Shown here piece by piece: positions 16,832 to 24,855 of a stretch of 64,000 nt of DNA. The notes below the pieces were generated by a model. It ran no database searches. It saw only the letters and a list, made by a program, of their open reading frames with translations, and was not told the origin of the DNA. The translations under genes and the position numbers were made by a program. Location: positions 811,001-875,000 of the forward strand of contig CANMJH010000002.1 of assembly GCA_947498125.1 (NCBI GenBank), written 5' to 3'. The number at the start of each line of letters is the position of its first letter. The stretch's first letter is position 1. Source of the stretch: an uncultured Nioella sp. (lineage in GTDB: Bacteria; Pseudomonadota; Alphaproteobacteria; Rhodobacterales; Rhodobacteraceae).

Positions 16832-17716
16832 TCACCGCAGGACCGGCATGTCATCAAAGGTTTTTTGCAGCAAGTTAACAAATCGTTCAGCAGTTCTGGG
16901 TAACGCGCCCTCGCGTCGTTTGAATAGAGTGATCTGTACCGGCGCAAACAATTTGGGATTGATGGGCGCAATTCGGGTTGTCGCGTCGAGGCCATTACCC
17001 GTTCCGCAATCAAGGTAGAAATGCAAATCAGGCCGCATGCCGGACTGCAATCCACGATAGAGACCGGGGTGTATATGCGCGGCCTTAAGCGGAATATCAT
17101 TCTTGCGTAGCGCCTGATCAATTGCGGCGCGCGTGCCGGTGCCGACCGGGGGAAGGATCAGTGTGTGCTCGATCAATTCTGCGACGCCAATTACAGGCAC
17201 GCGGTTCATGTGGTTCACGCGTGCGGTCAGCTCAACATTTTGAAATAGCGCCACGCTGGTGCCCTCATCTGTCTGAGGTGACGTCAAAAGCGCCAAATCG
17301 GTATCGCGATCTAAAAGCGCCTTTGTGCCTTCAGCGATAGAAACTTCGGTTACAATCCCCGGATGAGCCTTGCGGTAATTCTGCAAAACGCCCGGTAGAA
17401 TGGTTTCAAATAAATCTGACGAGACTGTCAGGCGCAGGTTGCCCGCTCGTAATCCCTTAATCTCGGCCAGAAGGTCCGAGAAGTCGGACATGCGCGTCAG
17501 GTGGTCTTCCAGATGGTAATACAAAAGCTCGCCGGGCACAGAAAGGCGCACGCCCGTCGGAAGCCTCTCAAAAATTTCGACGCCGATCTCATCTTCGAAC
17601 GCCAGAATCGCCCGGTTCAGCGCTGAGGGCGAAATCATCTGATATTCAGACGCTTTTCGGATTGATCCAGTTTTTACGATCGACCGAATTGCTTGGTAAA
17701 GCCGCAAGTGGCGCAT
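16832..17716 (-). CDS. LysR-family transcriptional regulator
   Basis: A 294-residue regulator with the N-terminal helix-turn-helix (MRHLRLYQAIRSIVKTGSIRKASEY then SPSALNRAILAFEDEIG) and a C-terminal periplasmic-binding-like effector domain. ATG at 17716 is chosen because AGGGA precedes it and the HTH begins there; a longer reading from 17779 adds an odd cysteine-rich leader. It lies between the urease operon (same direction, downstream) and the divergent urt operon, so it is the likely local regulator of urea use. The effector is unknown. Confidence 0.88.
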   Translation of the reverse strand: MRHLRLYQAIRSIVKTGSIRKASEYQMISPSALNRAILAFEDEIGVEIFERLPTGVRLSVPGELLYYHLEDHLTRMSDFSDLLAEIKGLRAGNLRLTVSSDLFETILPGVLQNYRKAHPGIVTEVSIAEGTKALLDRDTDLALLTSPQTDEGTSVALFQNVELTARVNHMNRVPVIGVAELIEHTLILPPVGTGTRAAIDQALRKNDIPLKAAHIHPGLYRGLQSGMRPDLHFYLDCGTGNGLDATTRIAPINPKLFAPVQITLFKRREGALPRTAERFVNLLQKTFDDMPVLR

Positions 17717-17840
17717 GGGAATCCCTAACGTGGTGCAGAAAACGCAACACATATAGTCGAATTTTGATGCAGACAGCAACGGGTTCGGCGGTCAAAAACA
17801 TGGCATCTGCTCGATTCTTGGACTTTGAAGGGATGCAACC
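17717..17840. promoter_or_regulatory. Divergent LysR / urtA control region
   Basis: A 124-bp region between the LysR start and urtA. It contains GAAGGG eight bases before the urtA ATG and an AT-rich stretch ACACATATAGTCGAATTTTG (17748-17767) suited to a promoter. LysR proteins normally bind such divergent regions; no clear T-N11-A dyad could be chosen. Confidence 0.35.
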
Positions 17841-19103
17841 ATGAAGAAACTGCTAATGTCGGGGGCCGCGATTGCCCTTTGCGCAACCTCTGCGACTGCC
17901 GAAATCCGCGTGGGTGTTCTACACTCGCTTTCCGGAACGATGGCGATCTCGGAAACAACGCTGCGCGACACTATGCTGATGTTGATTGAACAGCAAAACG
18001 AGGCCGGCGGCCTTTTGGGCGAAGAAATCGTTCCAGTTGTTGTTGACCCCGCGTCGGACTGGCCGCTCTTTGCTGAGCGCGCACGTGAACTGCTGACTGT
18101 TCACGATGTTGACGTCATTTTTGGCGCTTGGACCTCGGTTTCGCGTAAATCGGTTCTGCCAGTTATCGAAGAACTGAACGGTTTGATGTTCTACCCTGTT
18201 CAGTATGAGGGCGAAGAAAGCTCGCGCAATGTATTCTACACTGGCGCCGCCCCTAACCAGCAGGCGATCCCTGCTGTAGACTATTTCCTTGAAGAGCTGG
18301 GCGTAGAAACCTTTGCACTTCTCGGCACTGACTATGTATACCCACGGACCACCAACCGTATCCTTGAGCAGTATCTCTTGGACGCTGGCATTCCAGAAGA
18401 GAACATCTTCGTAAACTACACGCCTTTCGGTCATTCTGACTGGTCGTCGATTGTTGCTGATGTTGTTGCCCTTGGCGAAAGCGGCAGCCAGGTTGGCGTG
18501 ATCTCGACCATTAACGGTGACGCGAATGTTGGCTTCTATAACGAGCTGGCAGCGCTGGACGTTTCGGCCGACGACATCCCTGTCGTTGCCTTCTCGGTTG
18601 GTGAAGAAGAGCTGTCCGGTCTGGACACATCGAACCTTGTTGGCCACTTGGCTGCTTGGAACTACTTCCAGTCTGCTGACACGCCAGAAAACGAAGCCTT
18701 TATCGAGGCTTGGCAGGCATTTGCCGGCGAAGATCGTGTGACCAATGACCCAATGGAAGCGCACTATATTGGCTTCAACATGTGGGTTCAGGCTGTAGAA
18801 GCTGCGGGCACCACCGAAGTCGACGCCGTCCGTGACGCGATGTATGGCCAAGAGGTTACCAACCTCACCGGCGGTACAGCTGTTATGTTGCCGAACCACC
18901 ACTTGGCCAAGCCGGTTCTGATCGGTGAAATTCAAGCCGACGGTCAGTTCGACATCATCAGCCAGACCACTGAAGTTCCTGGCGACGCATGGACCGACTA
19001 CCTCGAAGAAAGCGCCGTTCTGGTTTCTGATTGGCCGGGCCTGGGTTGCGGTATGTACAACACCGAGACCGAGACCTGCGTACAGCTGGAATCAAACTAC
19101 TAA
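17841..19103 (+). CDS. urtA: Urea ABC transporter, substrate-binding protein
   Basis: A 420-residue periplasmic binding protein. The signal peptide is MKKLLMSGAAIALCATSATA; the mature protein starts EIRVGVLHSLSGTMAISE, the classic UrtA opening, and continues with LIEQQNEAGGLLGEEI, FGAWTSVSRKSVLPV, GLMFYPVQYEGEE and LGTDYVYPRTTNRI. It delivers urea (or short-chain amides) to the UrtBC channel. It heads the urt operon, and a hairpin after it would favour excess production of the binding protein. Codon use is noticeably biased, consistent with high expression. Confidence 0.97.
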   Translation: MKKLLMSGAAIALCATSATAEIRVGVLHSLSGTMAISETTLRDTMLMLIEQQNEAGGLLGEEIVPVVVDPASDWPLFAERARELLTVHDVDVIFGAWTSVSRKSVLPVIEELNGLMFYPVQYEGEESSRNVFYTGAAPNQQAIPAVDYFLEELGVETFALLGTDYVYPRTTNRILEQYLLDAGIPEENIFVNYTPFGHSDWSSIVADVVALGESGSQVGVISTINGDANVGFYNELAALDVSADDIPVVAFSVGEEELSGLDTSNLVGHLAAWNYFQSADTPENEAFIEAWQAFAGEDRVTNDPMEAHYIGFNMWVQAVEAAGTTEVDAVRDAMYGQEVTNLTGGTAVMLPNHHLAKPVLIGEIQADGQFDIISQTTEVPGDAWTDYLEESAVLVSDWPGLGCGMYNTETETCVQLESNY

Positions 19104-19122
19104 GCTTTAATGCTTCAAGGAT

Positions 19123-19142
19123 CGCGGCCCCTTTGGGTCGCG
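19123..19142 (+). terminator. Intra-operon hairpin (attenuator) after urtA
   Basis: CGCGGCCC (19123-19130) pairs with GGGTCGCG (19135-19142), one G-T wobble, with a CTTT loop, followed by GTTCTTCCCCC. The stem is strong but the U-run is poor, as expected for partial termination or mRNA-end protection between a binding-protein gene and the permease genes. Confidence 0.6.
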
Positions 19143-19197
19143 GTTCTTCCCCCTCTACCGTCGATCCATCCTCACTCGATTGGGTAAATTTATCCCT

Positions 19198-21168
19198 ATG
19201 ATCCGGTTATTCCTGACGGCCCTGATGGCTGTCCTCTTTCTTTCGTCGCCCGCCCTTTCGCAAAATAGCGAAACTGATGAGCTGGGCCCAATTCAATCCA
19301 TCCTACAAACGCATTTTGAGCTGGTAGAGAGCGCCTCGCGCCGCACCGTTCAGACCGTTTTGGATGATCTCGCCGCGGCTGAACTACCTGAAGTTCCGGC
19401 TTTTCTGGAACGCTGGCAGGCGCGGGAACTCTATCTGCATGAAGAAAGCGGCCTTTTTGTTTACGTCTCAGATGAAGACGCAGACCCGCTTGTCATGATC
19501 GACATCGACACCGGGGCCGAAATTGGCACGGCGGGCAGCCGTGAAATTGATCAGTTGCGTCCAAATAGGGGTGTGCAGACCGTGATCGGCGCGGCCCTTG
19601 TTGAGTTCCAACTTCTCTCACCGGATATCGAGACCAGAGCCACGGCGCTTGCCGCGATTGACCGCGCACCCGAGGCCGAACAAATGCCGCTGATCGCCAC
19701 CATGATTGAGGCAGAGGCAGATGATGACCTGCGTGCGCAGGCCGAAGCCCTTTTGACCCGCATGACGATTGCCTTTGGCGAAGACGACGCGATCCGCGTC
19801 ACCGCAATAGAGGCACTTGCCAGCAACATCACCGTTGAGGCACGCGCAACGCTGAACCCGCTTTTGTTGACCCGACGCGAAGTGGCCGAGGCATTACCAG
19901 ATGGTATTAACCTCGCTGAAGTCTTAGAACCCGGCGACGACCTGACCATCGATGAAGCTTACGAGATGCTGGTTGATGAGGATATTGCGCCGCCGTTCTT
20001 CGGCCCTGATGAACTGCGCGACATTCTGATTGCCAATATCGTCGATGGCGAAGTGGCCGGGATTCCGGTTCATACGCTGGATACCGATGAAGCCCGCGAA
20101 GTTGCCTATGCCGCGCTTGTAGAAGCCGGTGTGGCCGAGCCATCGTTAACCGCCGATGAGCGCGCGGAATTGGTCAATGCCCATGTGTATTACGAAGAAT
20201 ATCGCGAATCCTCGGAAGCCGTGACAACGGCTGCGGTCGAAACGCTCCGCTCGATGAACACACGTGTGCAGGCGCTTGAGATGGTCGATTTGACCCTCGA
20301 TGGCATTTCGTTGGCCTCGATCTACTTCCTTGCGGCCATTGGATTGGCCATCACCTTTGGTGTGATGGGCGTGATCAACATGGCCCATGGCGAATTCATC
20401 ATGATGGGTGCCTATACCGGCTACGTCGTGCAAACCATTGTGCCAGATTACACCGTCTCAATTATCATCGCGCTGCCATTGGCCTTCGCCATCACCTTTG
20501 GCGCAGGTGTCGCGATGGAACGCACCGTGATCCGCTGGCTCTATTCCCGTCCGCTGGAAACGCTGTTGGCGACGTTTGGTATCTCGATTGCATTGCAGCA
20601 GATCGTTCGTCAGATTTTTGGTGCGCAGGCGCGTCCGTTTACTGCACCCGATTGGCTTGCAGGCTCGCTGGCTTTTAACGACGTGGTTGCCATCAGCTAT
20701 ATCCGCATCGCGATTTTCGTTCTGGGCGTCATCTTCTTCTGCCTGCTTTGGCTGATCCTCAACAAAACAAGGTTGGGGCTTGAGGTGCGCGCGGTGACGC
20801 AAAACCCGTCGATGGCATCGTCCATGGGGATCAACCCGGATCGCATCAACATGCTGACCTTTGGGCTTGGCTCTGGCATTGCAGGCATCGCAGGTGTTGC
20901 GATTGGTTTGTTTGCACAAGTCACGCCCGAGCTCGGGGCCAATTATATCGTCCAAAGCTTTATGACCGTGGTTGTGGGCGGTGTTGGCAACATCTTTGGC
21001 ACTCTTGCCGGGGCGTCGATGATCGGCTTCTTCCAGAAAGGCGTTGAGTGGTTGAACCCATCCAACACATTGGCGGCGCAGACCTATATGATCTTGTTCG
21101 TCATCCTCTTCATTCAGTTCCGGCCAAAGGGCATTGTCGCCCTCAAAGGCCGCGCGGCGGAGATGTGA
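19198..21168 (+). CDS. urtB: Urea ABC transporter permease UrtB with long periplasmic N-terminus
   Basis: A 656-residue protein. After a signal-like segment (residues 1-23, ending LSSPALSQ) comes about 335 residues of soluble, acidic, mostly helical sequence, including HEAT-like pairs near ETRATALAAIDRAPEAEQ and DDAIRVTAIEALASN. The LivH-type permease occupies about 359-656 (GLAITFGVMGVINMAHGEFI is its signature). It forms the channel with UrtC. UrtB proteins often have an N-terminal extension, but this one seems long. ATG at 19198 is used; a TTG at 19180 adds six residues. Confidence 0.93.
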   Translation: MIRLFLTALMAVLFLSSPALSQNSETDELGPIQSILQTHFELVESASRRTVQTVLDDLAAAELPEVPAFLERWQARELYLHEESGLFVYVSDEDADPLVMIDIDTGAEIGTAGSREIDQLRPNRGVQTVIGAALVEFQLLSPDIETRATALAAIDRAPEAEQMPLIATMIEAEADDDLRAQAEALLTRMTIAFGEDDAIRVTAIEALASNITVEARATLNPLLLTRREVAEALPDGINLAEVLEPGDDLTIDEAYEMLVDEDIAPPFFGPDELRDILIANIVDGEVAGIPVHTLDTDEAREVAYAALVEAGVAEPSLTADERAELVNAHVYYEEYRESSEAVTTAAVETLRSMNTRVQALEMVDLTLDGISLASIYFLAAIGLAITFGVMGVINMAHGEFIMMGAYTGYVVQTIVPDYTVSIIIALPLAFAITFGAGVAMERTVIRWLYSRPLETLLATFGISIALQQIVRQIFGAQARPFTAPDWLAGSLAFNDVVAISYIRIAIFVLGVIFFCLLWLILNKTRLGLEVRAVTQNPSMASSMGINPDRINMLTFGLGSGIAGIAGVAIGLFAQVTPELGANYIVQSFMTVVVGGVGNIFGTLAGASMIGFFQKGVEWLNPSNTLAAQTYMILFVILFIQFRPKGIVALKGRAAEM

Positions 21169-21171
21169 TCC

Positions 21172-22338
21172 ATGGGTAACCTGATGAAATCAAACCGCTC
21201 TGTTCCAATCGTATTGGGGGTTTTGGCTGGTATCGCCTTGCTGGTCACTATCCTGTCCGAGGCCTATGGCACCGGCGCGCTGTCGACGTCGCTCACCAAG
21301 ACGCTTGGCATGACTGTTTGCCTTTGTATCATCGCCTTGGCCATGGATATGGTCTGGGGCTATTCCGGTATCCTTAGCCTTGGCCATTTCGCATTCTTTG
21401 CGCTTGGCGGCTATATGATCGGGATGTGGCTGATGTATGCCCGGACCGAAGATGTGATCGCCGCGTCATTGGCTCAGGGCCAGTTGCCTGCAACCCCAGC
21501 CGAGTTAAGCGACGCAATTGCCGTGCAGATCTTTGGCGTCGTTGGGGGCGATAGCCTGCCTTGGATGTGGGCTTTCTCCAATAGTTTGTTGGCACAGCTG
21601 GCGCTTGTGGTTTTGGTTCCCGGCCTTTTGGCGTTGGTCTTTGGCTGGTTGGCCTTCCGCTCACGCGTGACCGGAGTGTATCTGTCGATTTTGACCCAAG
21701 CGATGACCCTGGCGCTGTCGCTTTACCTCTTTCAAAACGACACCGGCCTTCGCGGCAATAACGGATTGTCCGGTTTGCAAAATATCCCCGGCGCCGAAGC
21801 CATTCCGCAAAGCCAGATCTCGATCTGGTTCCTTTGGGCATCCATTTTGGCGCTGGCATTGGCCTATGTTTTTGCAGCTTGGGTCATGTCTGGAAAATTC
21901 GGGAATGTGATCCGCGGTATCCGTGATGACGAAGCGCGGGTTCGGTTCCTTGGCTACTCTGTAGAGGGCTACAAGCTGTTTGTATTTGTTGTGTCTGGCG
22001 TCATGGCCGGGATCGCAGGGGCGCTTTATTACCCGCAAGCTGGGATTATCAATCCAGACGAACTGGCTCCGATCGCCTCGATCTACTTGGCTGTTTGGGT
22101 AGCCATCGGCGGGCGCGGACGCCTTTATGGCGCGATTATTGGCGCGGCCGTTGTTTCGCTTCTTTCCACATGGTTCACCGGCGGGCGGGCGCCTGACGTC
22201 AATCTGGGTTTTTACGTGGTCCAATGGGTCGATTGGTGGACGGTTCTGCTAGGGCTGGGATTTGTTCTGGTGACGCTCTTTGCGCCTAAAGGACTTGGCG
22301 GCCTTGTTGACCTTATCAGCCGGAAGGACGCGAAATGA
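21172..22338 (+). CDS. urtC: Urea ABC transporter permease UrtC
   Basis: A 388-residue LivM-type permease with about ten helices. Landmarks: AMDMVWGYSGILSLGHFAFFALGGYMIG, a soluble insertion at about 95-125 typical of UrtC, FQNDTGLRGNNGLSG, and the EAA-like loop GNVIRGIRDDEARVRFLGYSVEGYK (in part). It starts three bases after urtB and overlaps urtD by ATGA. It pairs with UrtB to make the urea pore. Confidence 0.96.
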   Translation: MGNLMKSNRSVPIVLGVLAGIALLVTILSEAYGTGALSTSLTKTLGMTVCLCIIALAMDMVWGYSGILSLGHFAFFALGGYMIGMWLMYARTEDVIAASLAQGQLPATPAELSDAIAVQIFGVVGGDSLPWMWAFSNSLLAQLALVVLVPGLLALVFGWLAFRSRVTGVYLSILTQAMTLALSLYLFQNDTGLRGNNGLSGLQNIPGAEAIPQSQISIWFLWASILALALAYVFAAWVMSGKFGNVIRGIRDDEARVRFLGYSVEGYKLFVFVVSGVMAGIAGALYYPQAGIINPDELAPIASIYLAVWVAIGGRGRLYGAIIGAAVVSLLSTWFTGGRAPDVNLGFYVVQWVDWWTVLLGLGFVLVTLFAPKGLGGLVDLISRKDAK

Positions 22339-23075
22339 GCCAGCTTTTGGAAGTGTCCGGCGTTTCCGTCACCTTTGACGGCTTTCGCGCGATCAACAAC
22401 CTGTCCTTCCAGATCGGAGCCGCCGAGCTGCGCGCCGTCATTGGTCCCAACGGGGCAGGAAAGACGACGTTTATGGATATCGTGACCGGCAAGACGCGAC
22501 CTGATGAAGGCCGTGTGCTCTGGGGCGAAAAATCGGTCTCGCTGCTTGGCCTCAATGAAGCGCAAATCGCGCGCGAAGGGGTGGGCCGTAAGTTTCAACG
22601 TCCCACGGTTTTTGAAGACCAGACTGTGGCCGATAACCTGATGGTCGCGCTCAAAAAAGACCGCGCACCGATTGCTGTTTTGCTGTTCAAGCCATCGAAA
22701 GCCGATCACCAGCGGGTTGAAGAACTGGCCGCTGAAATTGGCCTGTCGGACCAGTTGCAAACCCAAGCTGGCATTCTAAGCCACGGGCAAAAGCAATGGC
22801 TGGAAATCGGAATGCTCTTGGCGCAAGAGCCGCGCCTTTTGTTGGTGGATGAACCGGCGGCTGGCATGACTGGGCCGGAACGTGACCACACCACCGAGCT
22901 GCTCAAAGAAGCCGCGAAAACGCGGGCGGTTGTGGTGGTTGAGCACGACATGGATTTTGTGCGCAAGTTGGATTGTAAGGTGACAGTACTGCATGAAGGC
23001 TCGGTTTTGGCCGAGGGCAGTTTGGATCACGTGACATCGAACCAAGAGGTTATTGATGTTTATCTTGGGCGCTAA
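22335..23075 (+). CDS. urtD: Urea ABC transporter ATPase UrtD
   Basis: A 246-residue LivG-type ATPase. Walker A is VIGPNGAGKTTFMDIV, the Q-loop region GVGRKFQRPTVFED, the signature LSHGQKQWLEIGMLL (an LSHGQ variant that is normal in UrtD), Walker B RLLLVDEPAAGM and the H-loop VVVEHDMDFV. It overlaps urtC by four bases. A gap of 63 bases precedes urtE. Confidence 0.97.
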   Translation: MSQLLEVSGVSVTFDGFRAINNLSFQIGAAELRAVIGPNGAGKTTFMDIVTGKTRPDEGRVLWGEKSVSLLGLNEAQIAREGVGRKFQRPTVFEDQTVADNLMVALKKDRAPIAVLLFKPSKADHQRVEELAAEIGLSDQLQTQAGILSHGQKQWLEIGMLLAQEPRLLLVDEPAAGMTGPERDHTTELLKEAAKTRAVVVVEHDMDFVRKLDCKVTVLHEGSVLAEGSLDHVTSNQEVIDVYLGR

Positions 23076-23138
23076 AAAACACGCGAGAAAGCCGCTTGTC
23101 GCTGGCAGGTTCTTGCGTAACGAAAATGAGGGCGCAGT

Positions 23139-23834
23139 ATGCTGAAGACCAACGATCTCACTCTGCATTATTCCGGAAGCCAAATTCTGTATGGAATTTC
23201 GATGGAGGCATCCGTTGGCCAAGTCACCTGCGTGATGGGCACAAATGGCGTTGGCAAAACATCCTTGCTCAAGGCGATCTCGGGCACCAAAGCCCGTTCT
23301 GGCGGCACGCTAAGTCTGGACGGCGAAGACCTGCCTGTCATGTCGCCGCATGGCATGGCGCATCGCGGCGTCGGATATGTTCCGCAAGGGCGGATGATTT
23401 TCCCGCTGCTGACGGTGCAGGAAAACCTTGAGATCGGACTTGCCTGCCGCGAACGCGGCGACCGCTTCGTTCAGGATGAAATTTTCGAACTTTTCCCGGT
23501 TCTCAAAGAGATGAAGAACCGCCGGGGCGGCGATTTGTCTGGCGGTCAGCAACAGCAATTGGCCATTGGTCGGGCGCTGGTGACCAAGCCGAAACTTTTG
23601 CTTTTGGATGAACCGACAGAAGGCATTCAGCCAAATATCATCCAGCAAATCGGCCGCGTGATTCAATATCTGCGCGACCAGCAGGACATGGCCATTGTTC
23701 TGGTCGAACAGTATTTTGATTTTGCCTATGAAATGGCAGATCATTTTTACGTGCTGGCGCGTGGTGAAGTTAGCTTTGAACGGGCAAAATCCGGGTTGCC
23801 CAAAGAAGAATTGGCCGAGGCCTTCACGGTTTAA
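23139..23834 (+). CDS. urtE: Urea ABC transporter ATPase UrtE
   Basis: A 231-residue LivF-type ATPase. Walker A is VMGTNGVGKTSLLKAI, the signature DLSGGQQQQLAIGRAL, Walker B LLLLDEPTEGIQPN, and the switch VLVEQYFDFAYEMADHF. It completes urtABCDE. The next gene, ureidoglycine aminohydrolase, starts about 130 bases downstream in the same direction without an intervening strong terminator, so the purine-degradation enzyme may be cotranscribed with the urea transporter. Confidence 0.97.
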   Translation: MLKTNDLTLHYSGSQILYGISMEASVGQVTCVMGTNGVGKTSLLKAISGTKARSGGTLSLDGEDLPVMSPHGMAHRGVGYVPQGRMIFPLLTVQENLEIGLACRERGDRFVQDEIFELFPVLKEMKNRRGGDLSGGQQQQLAIGRALVTKPKLLLLDEPTEGIQPNIIQQIGRVIQYLRDQQDMAIVLVEQYFDFAYEMADHFYVLARGEVSFERAKSGLPKEELAEAFTV

Positions 23835-23960
23835 CTCGGCGCTTCCGCGCGAGATTTTCAACTTTTGCTTGGCACTCTTTCAATTTGAGATCGCAAGATT
23901 TCGATTGTGTCTGAGGGCTGGAGTGTTTTCATGGACCTCCGAGCTAGGAGTGCCCGTAAT

Positions 23961-24782
23961 ATGACCGATCATCCGTACCATTTCCCGGAAGGTGGCGTGC
24001 CACCACAAAGCCAGCTTTTGACGGGACGGGCCATTTTTACGGATGCATATGCTGTCATTCCCGGCGAGTGCCTTCGCGATATCGTCACTTCTCAGCTTCC
24101 GTTCTGGCAGAACGCGCGGTTTTGGGTTCTGGCGCGCCCGCTGACCGGCTTTGCCGAAACGTTTTCGCAATGTCTGGCCGAGGTTCAACCTGGCGGCGGC
24201 AGTGCGCAGCCTGAACAAGATCCGCGCGCCGAAGCTGTGATTTTTGTTCTGGATGGCGCGGTCGATCTGCGGGTAGAGGGCGAAGTTCACCACCTAACGG
24301 CCGGTGGCTTTGCGTTTTTGCCCGCGGGCACACCTTGGGACATTTGGACGTCAGGGGATAGCACAGCGCGGTTCCACTGGATTCGTAAGGCCTATGTACC
24401 TGTGGAAGGGCTTGGCACCCCTGATGTGATCATTGCTAATGAAGCAGAGGTGGACCCCTATGAGATGCCGGGTTCGGACGGACGATGGATGACGACCCGC
24501 TTTGTGGGACACGATGACTTACGCCACGATATGCATGTCACAATTGTTACGCTGCAGCCGGGCGCGGTCATACCGTTTTTGGAAACGCATGTGATGGAGC
24601 ACGGGCTCTATGTGTTGGAAGGCAAGGGCGTTTATCGGCTCAATAACGATTGGGTTGAGGTCGGCCCGGGTGACTTCATGTGGCTGCGCGCCTTTTGTCC
24701 GCAGGCTTGTTATGCGGGTGGACCCGGTCCGTTTCGATATCTGCTTTATAAAGATGTGAACCGGCATCCGGCACTGTGGTAA
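23961..24782 (+). CDS. (S)-ureidoglycine aminohydrolase
   Basis: A 273-residue bicupin enzyme converting (S)-ureidoglycine to ureidoglycolate plus ammonia in allantoate breakdown. The metal ligands of the second cupin match the manganese site known from plant UGlyAH: the Glu and two His in FLETHVMEHG and the Gln in FCPQACYAG. The first cupin holds LPAGTPWDIWTSG. N-terminal PEGGVPPQSQLLTGRA and ARPLTGFAETFSQCLAEVQPGGGS fit the bacterial family. ATG at 23961 has AGGAG ten bases upstream; longer in-frame starts at 23907 and 23931 lack support. Usually encoded beside AllA and allantoate hydrolases; here AllA lies 1.4 kb away. Confidence 0.93.
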   Translation: MTDHPYHFPEGGVPPQSQLLTGRAIFTDAYAVIPGECLRDIVTSQLPFWQNARFWVLARPLTGFAETFSQCLAEVQPGGGSAQPEQDPRAEAVIFVLDGAVDLRVEGEVHHLTAGGFAFLPAGTPWDIWTSGDSTARFHWIRKAYVPVEGLGTPDVIIANEAEVDPYEMPGSDGRWMTTRFVGHDDLRHDMHVTIVTLQPGAVIPFLETHVMEHGLYVLEGKGVYRLNNDWVEVGPGDFMWLRAFCPQACYAGGPGPFRYLLYKDVNRHPALW

Positions 24783-24835
24783 GGCACAATTTGTGCCTGC
24801 AAGAAAAAAGCCCCCGCCAAACGGCAGGGGCTTTT
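24782..24835. terminator. Palindrome plus bidirectional terminator
   Basis: AGGCACAA/TTGTGCCT (24782-24798, one central base) begins at the last base of the stop codon. It is followed by a stem, AAAGCCCCCGCC with GGCAGGGGCTTTT (one mismatch), ending in TTTT on the plus strand and TTTTTTC on the minus strand. It serves the ureidoglycine aminohydrolase gene and the facing permease gene. Confidence 0.85.
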
Positions 24836-24855
24836 CTGTTTCAGATGAATGCGAA

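Noticed and set aside
17919-18935. 338-codon open frame on the minus strand opposite urtA
   Set aside because: No family features and no ribosome binding site; urtA on the other strand has complete motifs and a signal peptide.
23880-23900. TGGCAC motif before the ureidoglycine aminohydrolase gene
   Set aside because: The -12 element (TTGC at correct spacing) is missing, so it does not support a sigma-54 promoter.
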